A DNA stretch of 64,000 nucleotides from Bradyrhizobium sp. 186 (GCF_023101685.1 NZ_CP082164.1:7254001-7318000), one strand, 5' to 3'; positions 33,364 through 42,336 are shown, counted from the stretch's first letter. Notes: generated by a model not told the origin, from the letters alone. Numbers and translations are program-made.

Positions 33364-34437
33364 CTAATCCACCATCTCCGCGACCGCCTTGCCGCAGGCC
33401 GTCGTATCCGCATTGCCGCCGAGATCTTTCGTGCGCAGCGTGCGTTCGGCCAGCGTGCGTTCGATCGCGTCCACAATCGACTTGCCGGCTTCCTTCTCGC
33501 CGAGATGCTCCAACATCATCGCGCCCGACCAGATTGCGCCGATCGGGTTGGCGATGCCCTGCCCCGCGATGTCGGGCGCCGAGCCGTGTACCGGCTCGAA
33601 CACCGACGGGAAATTTCCCTCGGGATTGATATTGCCGGACGGCGCAATGCCGATGGTGCCGGTGCAGGCAGGGCCGAGATCGGAGAGGATGTCGCCGAAC
33701 AAATTCGAGCCGACCACGACGTCGAACCAGTCCGGGTGCAGCACAAAGTTCGCCGTCAAAATGTCGATGTGATACTTGTCCCACTTCACGCCCGGAAACT
33801 TCTTCGCCATCGCCTCCACGCGCTCGTCCCAATAGGGCATGGTGATGGAGATGCCGTTGGACTTGGTCGCCGAAGTCAGGTGCTTCTTCGGCCGCGACTG
33901 CGCGAGCTCGAAGGCGAACTTGAGGATGCGGTCGACGCCCACGCGGGTCATCACCGTCTGCTGCGTGACGAATTCGCGATCGGTGTCCGGGAACATGCGG
34001 CCGCCGACAGAGGAATATTCGCCTTCCGTGTTCTCGCGCACCACCCAGAAATCGATGTCACCGGGCTTGCGATTTGCCAGCGGCGACGGCACGCCGGGCA
34101 TCAGGCGCACCGGGCGCAGGTTCACATACTGGTCGAACTCGCGGCGGAACTTGATCAGCGAACCCCACAGCGAGACGTGATCGGGGATCTTGGCGGGCCA
34201 GCCGACCGCGCCGAAGTAGATCGCGTCGTGCTTGCCGATCTTCTCCTTCCAGTCGTCCGGCATCATCTGGCCGTGCTTCTCGTAATAGTCCCAGGACGAA
34301 AAGTCGAAATGGTCGAAATGCAGGGAGACCCCGTGCTTCTTTGCTGCCGTTTCCAAAACACGCAGGCCTTCGGGCATCACTTCCTTGCCGATGCCGTCGC
34401 CGGGAATGACCGCGATCCGGTATTGCTTCTTGCTCAT
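33364..34437 (-). CDS. ttuC: Tartrate dehydrogenase/decarboxylase-type isopropylmalate dehydrogenase homologue
   Basis: The 357-residue protein has the isocitrate/isopropylmalate dehydrogenase fold: AVIPGDGIGKEVMPEGLRVL at the start, VVRENTEGEYSSVGG with the substrate-loop, NLFGDILSDLGP (metal Asp region) and FEPVHGSAPDIAGQGIANP (NAD-binding). The sequence around WGSLIKFRREFDQYVNLRPV is typical of tartrate dehydrogenases, which oxidise tartrate or D-malate with NAD and Mn. It is divergent from an SDR gene, across a region with repeated operators. Confidence 0.88.
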   Translation of the reverse strand: MSKKQYRIAVIPGDGIGKEVMPEGLRVLETAAKKHGVSLHFDHFDFSSWDYYEKHGQMMPDDWKEKIGKHDAIYFGAVGWPAKIPDHVSLWGSLIKFRREFDQYVNLRPVRLMPGVPSPLANRKPGDIDFWVVRENTEGEYSSVGGRMFPDTDREFVTQQTVMTRVGVDRILKFAFELAQSRPKKHLTSATKSNGISITMPYWDERVEAMAKKFPGVKWDKYHIDILTANFVLHPDWFDVVVGSNLFGDILSDLGPACTGTIGIAPSGNINPEGNFPSVFEPVHGSAPDIAGQGIANPIGAIWSGAMMLEHLGEKEAGKSIVDAIERTLAERTLRTKDLGGNADTTACGKAVAEMVD

Positions 34438-34480
34438 CGAAAACGTCCCTGGTTAGTCCGGCACCCGCCGCCTTTTGATC

Positions 34481-34529
34481 GCACTGCAATGAACCAAAGT
34501 CAGCGGCAGTGCAACGCTGCACTGCAATG
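34481..34529. promoter_or_regulatory. Repeated operator-like motif between divergent genes
   Basis: gcactgcaatg occurs twice in direct orientation (34481-34491 and 34519-34529), and gcagtgc (34506-34512) is an inverted copy of gcactgc. It lies 44 bases upstream of the tartrate dehydrogenase start and about 64 bases before the SDR start, a natural site for a shared regulator. Confidence 0.5.
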
Positions 34530-34592
34530 TTGACCATGGCGCGGCCGACCGCCTACTGATTTCATCCTGTTCCTATCCTGCGAGTAACTCCC

Positions 34593-35369
34593 ATGGATCT
34601 GCATCTGCGTGGCAAGCGCGTCCTGATCACGGGCGCGTCCAAGGGCATCGGCGCAGCCGCTGCCGAGGCGTTCGCCGAGGAAGGCTGCCATCTCCTCCTC
34701 GCTGCCCGCAGCGGCGATCAGCTCAAGGTGCTGACCGAGCGCTTGCGCTCCGCGCACCAGATCGATGCAACGGCGAGCGTCGTGGATTTGCGCAAGGCCG
34801 AGGACGTCGCGCGCCTCGCCAAGGAAGCCGCCGACATCGACATCGTCGTCAACAATGCCGGCGACATTCCCGGCGGCTCCATCGACAAGATCGACGAGGC
34901 GACCTGGCGGCACGCCTGGGAGCTGAAAGTGTTCGGCTACATCAACCTCACGCGCATGATCTATGCGCAGATGAAGGCGAAGGGCGGCGGCGTGATCGTC
35001 AACGACATCGGCGCGGCCGGCGAGAAGTTCGACGCCAACTACATCTGCGGCAGCGCCGGCAATGCCGCGCTGATGGCTTTCACGCGCGCGCTCGGAGGCA
35101 AGAGCCTTGCCGACAACATCCGCGTGGTCGGCATCAATCCCGGCCCAGTCGGCACCGACCGTCACGTGACGCTGCTGAAGACGCGGGCAAAGCACCAGTT
35201 CGATGACGAGAACCTCTACAAGGAATTCCAGAGGAGCCTTCCGCTCGGCAGGCCTGCGCATGCGCGCGAGATCGGTGACCTCATGGCGTTCCTGGCGTCG
35301 GATCGCTCCGGCTATACGTCGGGCGTGATTTATACGGTGGATGGCGGCATCAGCGCGGGGTGGGGTTAA
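34593..35369 (+). CDS. SDR-family oxidoreductase with atypical active site
   Basis: The 258-residue protein has the NAD(P)-binding GASKGIGAAAAEAFAEEG motif near residue 13, NNAG near 90, and a C-terminal GVIYTVDGGIS. The usual YxxxK is replaced by NYICGSAGNAALMAF, where the Lys position is Ser, and the region before it (VNDIGAAGEKFDAN) lacks the usual serine. It may be a divergent SDR with different chemistry or one using other residues. Its partner across the divergent promoter is the tartrate dehydrogenase-like gene. Confidence 0.85.
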   Translation: MDLHLRGKRVLITGASKGIGAAAAEAFAEEGCHLLLAARSGDQLKVLTERLRSAHQIDATASVVDLRKAEDVARLAKEAADIDIVVNNAGDIPGGSIDKIDEATWRHAWELKVFGYINLTRMIYAQMKAKGGGVIVNDIGAAGEKFDANYICGSAGNAALMAFTRALGGKSLADNIRVVGINPGPVGTDRHVTLLKTRAKHQFDDENLYKEFQRSLPLGRPAHAREIGDLMAFLASDRSGYTSGVIYTVDGGISAGWG

Positions 35370-35378
35370 CTCCATCCT

Positions 35379-35437
35379 CGTCATTGCGAGCCAACGGGTC
35401 CGCGCAAAAGCGCGGCCCGATGACAGGCTCCGCGAAG
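35379..35437. repeat. Left part of a REP palindrome interrupted by IS110
   Basis: cgtcattgcgagccaacggg through cgcgaag matches the left arm of the dispersed repeat. The continuation caatccagac appears at 37211 after the IS110 element, and the distal arm ctcgcaatgacg appears at about 38380 after an IS630 element. Confidence 0.65.
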
Positions 35438-35512
35438 ATTCCATGGGGAGTGGATAGCGACCAGGTCTGAGGCCAGACTGAGGTTGCTGAACCCCTCAAC
35501 CTGGAGACGACG

Positions 35513-36694
35513 ATGTTGCTCGATCATCCTTCCGACGGACCGACCGCTATCCGGACGCAGTTTGGCGCAATTTTTGTGTCTTTGGAACTGAGCCGTTCGA
35601 CGTGGGTGATTACGTCACTTTCGCCTGGTACGGGCGAGAAGATGTCCAGGCACAGCGTCACGGCCGGCGATACGGCTGAGCTGATGAAGCTGTTTGCGGA
35701 ACTCAGGCGCAAGGCGGAGGCCAGGACCCGCGAGAGCTATCCGATCATCACGATCCAGGAAGCTGGGCTGGACGGGTTCTGGCTGCACCGTGTTCTGCAA
35801 CAGAACGGCATTGAGAGCCACGTGGTCGATCCCGCCTCGATTGCGACGTCGCGACGGCGGCGGCGGGCCAAGACTGACAGGCTCGATGGCGAGGCGCTGT
35901 TGCGGGCGCTTCTGGCCTACAAGCGCGGCGAGCCGCGGGTCTGTGCGATGGTGGTTGCGCCCTCGCCTGAAGAGGAGGACCGGCGCAGGCTGTGTCGCGA
36001 ACGAGCGACGCTGATCGCCGAGCGCATCACGCATGTGAACCGGATCAAGGGTCTTCTGTTCGCGCAGGGGATATCCGACTACGTGCCGCTGCGGCGCAAT
36101 CGGCGGGCGCGGCTTGAGGCCTTGCGCACGGGCGACGGGCGGGAGCTGCCTTCGCATTTGAAGGCGCAGATCGGCCGCGAGCTCGATCGGGTCGAACTGC
36201 TTCTGGAACAGATCAAGGCGGTCGAGGCCGCGCGAGATGCTCTGCTGGCCGCAGCCCGGAAGCCTGCAGACAAGAACGCTGCAGACAAGGTCGCGCCGGA
36301 TCCGGTGGCGATGCTGCTGGCCTTGAAAGGGCTCGGCGCCAACTTTGCGGCCGTGCTCTGGTCGGAGGCGTTCTACCGGCAGTTCTCCAACCGCCGCCAG
36401 GTCGCCGCCTATGCGGGGCTTGCGGCGACGCCGTGGCAAAGCGGAGGCATCCGGCACGAGCAGGGCGTGTCGAAGGCCGGCAATCCCAGGCTGCGGACCA
36501 CAATGATCCAGCTCGCCTGGCTGTGGATACGTCACCAGCCGCAGTCGGCCCTGACGCGCTGGTTCAAGGAGCGAAGCCCGCAAGGCCGCAAGCGCGCGAT
36601 CGTGGCGCTGGCGCGCAAGCTTCTCGTGACCTTGTGGAAGTATGTCACCGCGGGCGAGACCATCGAGGGGGCCGTGATGAAGCCCGCCGCCTGA
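35513..36694 (+). CDS. IS110-family transposase
   Basis: The 393-residue protein has a RuvC-like DEDD N-terminal domain (FVSLELSRSTWVITSL; IQEAGLDGFWLHRVLQ; RRAKTDRLDGEALLR) and a C-terminal Tnp_20 domain (LLALKGLGANFAAVLWSEAF; AAYAGLAATPWQSGG with KAGNPRLRTTMIQLAW). Length is normal and the frame intact, so it is probably active. Confidence 0.93.
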   Translation: MLLDHPSDGPTAIRTQFGAIFVSLELSRSTWVITSLSPGTGEKMSRHSVTAGDTAELMKLFAELRRKAEARTRESYPIITIQEAGLDGFWLHRVLQQNGIESHVVDPASIATSRRRRRAKTDRLDGEALLRALLAYKRGEPRVCAMVVAPSPEEEDRRRLCRERATLIAERITHVNRIKGLLFAQGISDYVPLRRNRRARLEALRTGDGRELPSHLKAQIGRELDRVELLLEQIKAVEAARDALLAAARKPADKNAADKVAPDPVAMLLALKGLGANFAAVLWSEAFYRQFSNRRQVAAYAGLAATPWQSGGIRHEQGVSKAGNPRLRTTMIQLAWLWIRHQPQSALTRWFKERSPQGRKRAIVALARKLLVTLWKYVTAGETIEGAVMKPAA

Positions 36695-37198
36695 TCCGGA
36701 CCGCACCAAGCGGCGTGCTTCGCCGCCCGCGCGCAACGAAAGAACCATAACCCATCTGCCGAGGCCCGATCAGTCTCGGAAGATCCGGGTGGACGAACCG
36801 ATGGATTGCATGGCTTCAAACGCCGCAACGAAGAATGGCCTCGTCCTCTCGAGCCTGCCCGCCGCAAGCGGAATCGTGGTGCAGTCGCCTTGTGCGACGA
36901 CCGAATGTGAGTTTGATCTGGCAAGCAACCCAGATCGTCGAACCGGCTCGACCCTTGGATCGCAAATGCGAGGATGGCAGATGCCCTGACAGAACCGCCA
37001 ACGCGAGGAGCTCCTATCGGCCCAACGCACCAAGCATGATGGCGTGCTCGCTCAACTCAAGGCCAAGCCGCTTCGCGGCGGCCCTAACAGGCCGGCCTTG
37101 ACTTGATCTGCGCGCGCCATCCTGCAGAACCCGCGGTCGGGACGAAGAGGTGGCTGCAGTCGAACAAAAAGGTGACTGCTCATCCTTGACATACACAT
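36695..37198 (+). ncRNA. Candidate guide (bridge/seek) RNA region of the IS110 element
   Basis: These ~500 noncoding bases lie between the transposase stop and the right end of the element. IS110-family recombinases use a guide RNA from a noncoding end, in the IS1111 subgroup located 3' of the gene. Two short stretches resemble the insertion target: tggattgc (36802-36809) is the complement of gcaatcca, and aagcaacccaga (36923-36934) matches target aagcaatccaga with one change. No RNA boundary or structure was proven. Confidence 0.4.
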
Positions 37199-37238
37199 TC
37201 CCCATGTGAGCAATCCAGACCGCCGCCGCGGTAACAGG

Positions 37239-38362
37239 CTAGTACCCACTTTTCTTGGATTGTGAGTCGTGATTCAAGATATGGATGATCCCCGAAGCAA
37301 AAGAAGTCCACCTTTCGCGGAAAGATCGCAAGGTGCTTGAGGCGTGTTGTCGCTCGCCGGTGACGTTGCAGCGCGATTTGAAGCGAGCGCGGATCGTTCT
37401 GTTGGCGGCGGATGGGCGCAGCACCCGCTCGATCGCCAAAGAAGTCGGAGTCCAGCCGCGGATTGTCAGCCTTTGGCGGCACCGCTATGCCGATCATGGC
37501 CTTGAAGGGCTGCAAGACAAGCCGCGGCCCGGCAAGCAGCCGATCTATACGAAGGTCACCGACAAGCGGATTCTGAAGCTGCTGGATAAGCCGGCCCCGC
37601 AAGGGTTTGCGCGCTGGACCGGCCCTCTGCTGGCCGAGGCGCTCGGCGATGTTGACGTCCAATATGTTTGGCGGTTCCTGCGCAGCCACAAGATTGACCT
37701 CGCGGCTCGCAAGTCTTGGTGCGAGAGCAACGACCCGAACTTTACGGCCAAAGCCGCCGATGTTGTCGGCCTCTACGTCGCCCCGCCCGCGAAGGCCATT
37801 GTGCTATGCGTGGACGAGAAGCCCTCGATCCAGGCCTTGGAGCGAGCGCAGGGTTACCTGAAGTTGCCCAATGGCCGCGCCTTGACCGGCCAGAGCCACG
37901 ATTACAAGCGGCATGGCACGACAACGCTGTTTGCGGCGCTTGAAGTCGCCACCGGAAAGATCATCGCGACGCATTCAAAACGCCGTCGCCGCGTCGAGTT
38001 TCTCGACTTCATGAACAGTGTCGCCGCGGCCTTTCCGGGCCGAAAGCTTCACGTCATCCTCGACAACCTCAACACCCACAAGAAGAACGAGCCCTGGCTC
38101 AAGGCCCACCCCAACGTGCAATTTCACTTCACGCCGACAAGCGCGTCCTGGCTCAATCAGGTCGAGGTCTGGTTCTCGATCTTGCAGGGGCAGTCACTTA
38201 GCGGCACCTCCTTCACAAGCCTCAACCAGCTTCAGGAACACATCGATGCCTACGTCAACGCCTACAACGACAAAGCCGAGCCCTTCATCTGGACCAAGAA
38301 AAAGGTCTGTCAACGCCGTTTCAAAGGCCGCCGTATCACTCAGCTCTGATTCCGAATACTAG
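37239..38362. mobile_element. IS630-family insertion sequence, copy A
   Basis: The element is bounded by CTAG on both sides (37239-37242 and 38359-38362), consistent with TA target duplication of the IS630 family in a CTAG site. It starts tacccacttttcttgg and ends ctctgattccgaata. It interrupts the same REP palindrome as the IS110 element, since the distal arm attgcttcgctgcgctcgca follows directly. A nearly identical copy lies at 50686-51832 in the same orientation. Confidence 0.8.
37285..38349 (+). CDS. IS630-family transposase, copy A
   Basis: The 354-residue protein has an N-terminal HTH (RSTRSIAKEVGVQPRIVSLW) and a DDE catalytic core: VLCVDEKPSIQALERA (first Asp), LHVILDNLNTHKKNEPWLK (second Asp), and PTSASWLNQVEVWFSIL (Glu). 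The frame is intact. It differs from copy B by a few substitutions and by its N-terminus, which here reads MIPEAKEVHLSRKD. Confidence 0.92.
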   Translation: MIPEAKEVHLSRKDRKVLEACCRSPVTLQRDLKRARIVLLAADGRSTRSIAKEVGVQPRIVSLWRHRYADHGLEGLQDKPRPGKQPIYTKVTDKRILKLLDKPAPQGFARWTGPLLAEALGDVDVQYVWRFLRSHKIDLAARKSWCESNDPNFTAKAADVVGLYVAPPAKAIVLCVDEKPSIQALERAQGYLKLPNGRALTGQSHDYKRHGTTTLFAALEVATGKIIATHSKRRRRVEFLDFMNSVAAAFPGRKLHVILDNLNTHKKNEPWLKAHPNVQFHFTPTSASWLNQVEVWFSILQGQSLSGTSFTSLNQLQEHIDAYVNAYNDKAEPFIWTKKKVCQRRFKGRRITQL

Positions 38363-38418
38363 ATTGCTTCGCTGCGCTCGCAATGACGACACCAGGAATA
38401 AGCATAGGAGTAAAATAA

Positions 38419-39837
38419 TTGTCTCAAGACCTGATCCGCGAAACTGCCTGCACCATCGTCGACAAGCTTCGCTCCGGCGACGTCACGCCGCTCGAGCTGC
38501 TGGATGTGCTGGAGAAGCGCATCGCCGAGGTCGACGGCAACGTGAATGCGCTGCCGACGCTGTGCTTCGACCGCGCGCGCACCAACGCCAAGGCGCTGAT
38601 GCAGAAGCCAGCCGGCGCGCGCGGCCTGCTCGCCGGCCTGCCGGTGCCGATCAAGGACCTCTCCGACGTGGCCGGCGTGTTGAACACGCAGGGCTCGCCA
38701 ATCTTCAAGGACAACGTGCCCGCGCGTTCCGACCTCATGGTCGAGAACCTCGAGGCCAACGGTGCAGTCGTCTACGCCAAATCCAACACGCCGGAATTCG
38801 GCGCCGGGGCCAACACCTTCAACGAGGTGTTCGGCGCGACCCTCAATCCCTGGGACACATCGAAATCGGCAGCAGGCTCCTCCGGCGGCGCGGCGGTCGC
38901 GCTCGCCACCGGGATGGCCTGGCTGGCGCAAGGCTCCGACATGGGCGGCAGCTTGCGCAGCCCGGCGAGCTTCTGCGGCATCGTCGGCATGCGCCCGAGC
39001 ATCGGCCGCGTCGCACACACGCCGAAATCAGCCGTGGACCGCAATCTCGGCGTCCAAGGGCCAATGGCGCGCAACGTCGAGGACCTCGCGCTGCTGCTCG
39101 ACGCCATGAGCGGCGACTACGCGGCCGATCCGCTGTCGCTGCCGGCGCCGGCGACCTCGTTCCTGTCGGCAGCGCAGTCCGCGAAGAAGCCGAAACGCAT
39201 CGCCTATTCGCCCGATCTCGGCATCACGCCCGTCGATCCCGAGGTCAAGGCGATCACGCGCAAGGCGGCGGAACGCTTTGCCGAAGCCGGCGTGATCGTC
39301 GAAGAGGCGCATCCGGACTGGCGCGAGGCGCATGAATGCTTCCACGTGCTGCGCGCCTTTGACTTTGCGATCAGCAAGGCGCAATTGCTGCGGACCAAGC
39401 GCGACCTGCTCAAGCCCGAGGTGATCTGGAACATCGAGGAAGGCCTCAAGCTCACCATCGAGAAGCTCGAGCGCGCCGAGGCGCAGCGCGTCGGGATGAC
39501 CGCGCGCGCGGTCGAGTTTTTCAAGACCTACGATCTCCTGCTGGTGCCGACGACGATCGTGCCGCCGTTCCCGATCGAGAACCGATACGTCGCCGAATGC
39601 GCCGGCAAGAGGTTCGACAATTACGTCGAATGGCTCGGCATCGTCTACGCCATCACCCTCGCCTGTTGCCCGTCGCTATCGCTGCCCTGCGGCTTCACCG
39701 CCTCGGGCCTGCCGGTCGGCATGCAGGTGGTCGGCGCTCCGCGCGCTGACGCGCAGGTGATCGCGGGTGCAAAAGTGCTGGAGGATATTCTAGGCCTGCG
39801 CGAGACCACGCCGATCGATCCGCGGGTGAAGAAGTAA
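38419..39837 (+). CDS. Amidase (amidase-signature family)
   Basis: The 472-residue enzyme has the Ser-cisSer-Lys layout: catalytic Lys in GLPVPIKDLSDVAG, cis-Ser in SAAGSSGGAAVALATG and nucleophile Ser in GSDMGGSLRSPASFCG. It hydrolyses an amide to acid plus ammonia, probably in the cytosol; the substrate is not evident. The start is TTG at 38419 with taggag eight bases upstream. It lies just right of the IS630 copy and converges on the amino acid permease genes, so it may have been part of that amide/amino acid locus. Confidence 0.9.
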   Translation: MSQDLIRETACTIVDKLRSGDVTPLELLDVLEKRIAEVDGNVNALPTLCFDRARTNAKALMQKPAGARGLLAGLPVPIKDLSDVAGVLNTQGSPIFKDNVPARSDLMVENLEANGAVVYAKSNTPEFGAGANTFNEVFGATLNPWDTSKSAAGSSGGAAVALATGMAWLAQGSDMGGSLRSPASFCGIVGMRPSIGRVAHTPKSAVDRNLGVQGPMARNVEDLALLLDAMSGDYAADPLSLPAPATSFLSAAQSAKKPKRIAYSPDLGITPVDPEVKAITRKAAERFAEAGVIVEEAHPDWREAHECFHVLRAFDFAISKAQLLRTKRDLLKPEVIWNIEEGLKLTIEKLERAEAQRVGMTARAVEFFKTYDLLLVPTTIVPPFPIENRYVAECAGKRFDNYVEWLGIVYAITLACCPSLSLPCGFTASGLPVGMQVVGAPRADAQVIAGAKVLEDILGLRETTPIDPRVKK

Positions 39838-40045
39838 AGCGAGTTGCGCGCCGTACGCTCGGCGCGCTCCCTCGCCCCGTTCTTACGGGGCCGGGACGAG
39901 CTTCGCTCGCCCTGAGAGGGCTGGGGTGAGGCGCTGCCTCCACAAAAACGGTAACAGTTGCACTCGCGGAGAGCCCCCTCACTCGGATCGCATCTGACGA
40001 TGCGATCCGACCTCTCCCCGCAAGCGGGGCGAGGTGAAGCAGCCG
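39838..40045. repeat. REP-rich intergenic region
   Basis: Several short palindromes are visible, including cgccccgttcttacggggc-like arms, atcgcatctgacgatgcgat and ctccccgcaagcggggcgag. It separates two convergent genes and probably supplies bidirectional transcription termination. Confidence 0.5.
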
Positions 40046-41152
40046 TCACCGCCCGCTCGTCGCCTCAAGGCTCCTGCTGTAGCGCGACATCGCGAAGCAG
40101 AAGACAAAGTAGATCGCGGCGACGAAGATGTAGACCTCGACCGAAAACTGCTGCCAGGCGGGGTCGATGATCGCGGTCTTGGCGGTGGTGAGCAGGTCGA
40201 AGATGCCGATGATCAGGACAAGGCTGGTGTCCTTGAAGAAGGCGATGAAGGTGTTGACCAGCGGCGGTATGACGTGCCGGATCGCCTGCGGCAGAACGAT
40301 CAGCCGGTTTTTGCGCCAATAGGACAGGCCGAGGGCGTCGGCGGCCTCATATTGTCCGCGCGGCACGGCCTGGAGGCCGCCGCGGATGACCTCGGCAAGA
40401 TAGGCCCCGGCGAAGAGGATGATCGCGATCTGCGCCCGCAGCAGCTTGTCGATGTTGAAGCCGCTGGGCATGAACAGCGGAAACATCACGCTCGCCATGA
40501 ACAGCAGGCTGACCAGAGGCACGCCCCGGATCAGCTCTACATAGAGCACCGAGAGCGAACGGATCGCCGGCAGCTTCGAGCGCCGGCCGAGCGCGACGAG
40601 AATCCCCAGCGGAAAGCCGAAGGCGAGACCAAAGGTGGCGAGGATCAGCGTCACCGGCAATCCACCCCAACGATCCTGCGAAACGAACGACAAGCCGAGC
40701 ACGCCGCCCCACATCAGCACGCTGATCAGGCCAAGCACGGCGATCCAGAGATAGACGAGTTCGCGACGCCATAGGGCGCGGCGGGAAGACAGATAGAACA
40801 GCGCGATGAACAGCAGGACCGACAACGCCGGCCGCCACTGCTCGTCGAACGGATAGATGCCGAACAGGATGAAGCGGTATTTTTCGGGGATGATCGCCCA
40901 GCAGGCGCCGAAGCCACGCACCGCACGGCAGGCGCTGGAGTCGTTTGCCGGTGTGAGCCACACCGCATTCGCGAGGCCCCATTGCACGAAACTGAAAACG
41001 CCCTTGCCGAGCACCGCCAGCAGCACGACCGTGAGGATGCCATTCGGGATCGATGAGAACAGGTTCGTACGCAGCCAGCGCAGCACCGGGTTGCCCATTT
41101 GAGGACGGCGCGCGGCGCGCGGCACTTCCGGACTATCAGTGATCGCCGTCAT
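40046..41152 (-). CDS. aapM: General amino acid ABC transporter permease (AapM-like)
   Basis: The 368-residue protein has multiple membrane segments and the polar amino acid permease signature toward its end: EVIRGGLQAVPRGQYEAADA ... LPQAIRHVIPPLVNTFIAF (EAA loop that contacts the ATPase). It starts three bases after the AapQ-like stop, forming a pair. The long N-terminal half is typical for AapM of rhizobia. The ATP-binding AapP gene that would normally follow is absent; a REP region and a convergent amidase come next. Confidence 0.88.
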   Translation of the reverse strand: MTAITDSPEVPRAARRPQMGNPVLRWLRTNLFSSIPNGILTVVLLAVLGKGVFSFVQWGLANAVWLTPANDSSACRAVRGFGACWAIIPEKYRFILFGIYPFDEQWRPALSVLLFIALFYLSSRRALWRRELVYLWIAVLGLISVLMWGGVLGLSFVSQDRWGGLPVTLILATFGLAFGFPLGILVALGRRSKLPAIRSLSVLYVELIRGVPLVSLLFMASVMFPLFMPSGFNIDKLLRAQIAIILFAGAYLAEVIRGGLQAVPRGQYEAADALGLSYWRKNRLIVLPQAIRHVIPPLVNTFIAFFKDTSLVLIIGIFDLLTTAKTAIIDPAWQQFSVEVYIFVAAIYFVFCFAMSRYSRSLEATSGR

Positions 41153-41154
41153 GC

Positions 41155-42336
41155 TCAGCGCTCCACCAGCGCGATGCGCGCATTGTACCAGTTCATGAAG
41201 AAGCTGATGCTGAGGCTGATCGTCAAAAATACCGCCATGATCAGCGCGATCGCCTCGATCGCCTGTCCGGTCTGATTCAGCGTGGTGTTGGCGATCGAGA
41301 CGACGTCCTGGTAGCCGATCGCCACCGCGAGCGAGGAGTTCTTGGTGAGATTGAGATATTGGCTGGTCATCGGCGGCACGATCACACGCAGCGCCTGTGG
41401 CAAAATGATCTGCCGCAGCATGAAGCTGCGCCGCAGGCCCAGCGCATTAGCTGCATCCCACTGGCCGCTCGGCACGGACTGGATGCCGCTGCGCACGATC
41501 TCGGCGATGAAGGCCGACGTGTAGGTCACGAGCGCAATCAGCAGCGCAAAATATTCCGGCGCAAGCGTCAGACCGTCGACGAAGTTGAAGCCGCGCAGTT
41601 CAGGCCACGCAACGGTCCACGAAACACCCAGCCACCACGACAGTAATGCCGGAAGCACAAAAATGAGAACAGCCGCATAAGGCCACGCCGGCCGCGGCTG
41701 CCCATCGCGCATCTGCTGCGAAACCAGATATCGCTGCACGGCATAGAACACAATCATGCCCAGCACCGCCGCGCCGAGCACCCAGATCTGTGGCGTATCG
41801 ATCGGGATCGACGGCACGATCAAGCCACGATTTGACAGGAACACGCCGTCGATCGGCCGCCACGCTGCGCGCGCGGCCGGCAAGGCCTGCATCAGCACGT
41901 ACCAAAACAGGAGCTGGAGCAGCAGCGGGATGTCGCGCAGCGTTTCGACATAAACGGCGGCGAGCCGGGAAAGCAACCAATTGGCCGACAGCCGCGAGAT
42001 GCCGATCAGCGTGCCCAAAACAGTCGCGAGCACGATACCGATCACGGCGACGCGCAGGGTGTTGGCGATGCCGACGACGAAGGCCCAGAGGTAGCTGTCT
42101 CTCGGATTGTAGGAAAGAAGGCTGTCGGCGATGGGCATGCCGGCCTCGCGGCCGAGAAAGGCAAAGCCGGTCGTGATGCGGCGGGCCGACAGATTGGTGA
42201 CGGTGTTGGACCAGAGGAAGCCGATGACGGCGACCGCGATCCCAACCACCAGAACCTGCCAGAACAGGCCTTTCAGCTCGCGGCTTCCGAGTGCGACCGA
42301 GAAACGGCGGCGCGGCGGCGGTCTGGGATTATCCAT
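41155..42336 (-). CDS. aapQ: General amino acid ABC transporter permease (AapQ-like)
   Basis: The ~393-residue protein starts MDNPRPPPRRRFSVALGSRE (a GTG two codons upstream is possible) and has eight or so hydrophobic segments, with the EAA loop EIVRSGIQSVPSGQWDAANA and LPQALRVIVPPMTSQYLNLT near the C-terminus. AapQ/AapM pairs import a broad range of L-amino acids in rhizobia. It is divergent from the RpiR-type regulator, with the binding-protein gene further along on the other strand. Confidence 0.88.
   Translation of the reverse strand: MDNPRPPPRRRFSVALGSRELKGLFWQVLVVGIAVAVIGFLWSNTVTNLSARRITTGFAFLGREAGMPIADSLLSYNPRDSYLWAFVVGIANTLRVAVIGIVLATVLGTLIGISRLSANWLLSRLAAVYVETLRDIPLLLQLLFWYVLMQALPAARAAWRPIDGVFLSNRGLIVPSIPIDTPQIWVLGAAVLGMIVFYAVQRYLVSQQMRDGQPRPAWPYAAVLIFVLPALLSWWLGVSWTVAWPELRGFNFVDGLTLAPEYFALLIALVTYTSAFIAEIVRSGIQSVPSGQWDAANALGLRRSFMLRQIILPQALRVIVPPMTSQYLNLTKNSSLAVAIGYQDVVSIANTTLNQTGQAIEAIALIMAVFLTISLSISFFMNWYNARIALVER

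Larger units (their letters stand above)
35438..37210. mobile_element. IS110-family (IS1111-like) insertion sequence
   Basis: The boundaries are inferred from the split REP: gaag ends at 35437 and caatccag resumes at 37211. Near the ends are inverted copies catgggga (35442-35449) and tccccatg (37199-37206), fitting the subterminal repeats of the IS1111 subgroup. Both junctions show AG, a possible core dinucleotide. The transposase ends at 36694, leaving an unusually long 3' noncoding part. Confidence 0.65.

Noticed and set aside
35615..36748. 377-codon frame antisense to the IS110 transposase
   Set aside because: The transposase has the DEDD and Tnp_20 motifs; the antisense frame has none.
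36695..37238. Small plus-strand frames after the IS110 transposase
   Set aside because: They lie in the noncoding end of the element and lack domains; the region is better explained as IS noncoding DNA with a possible guide RNA.
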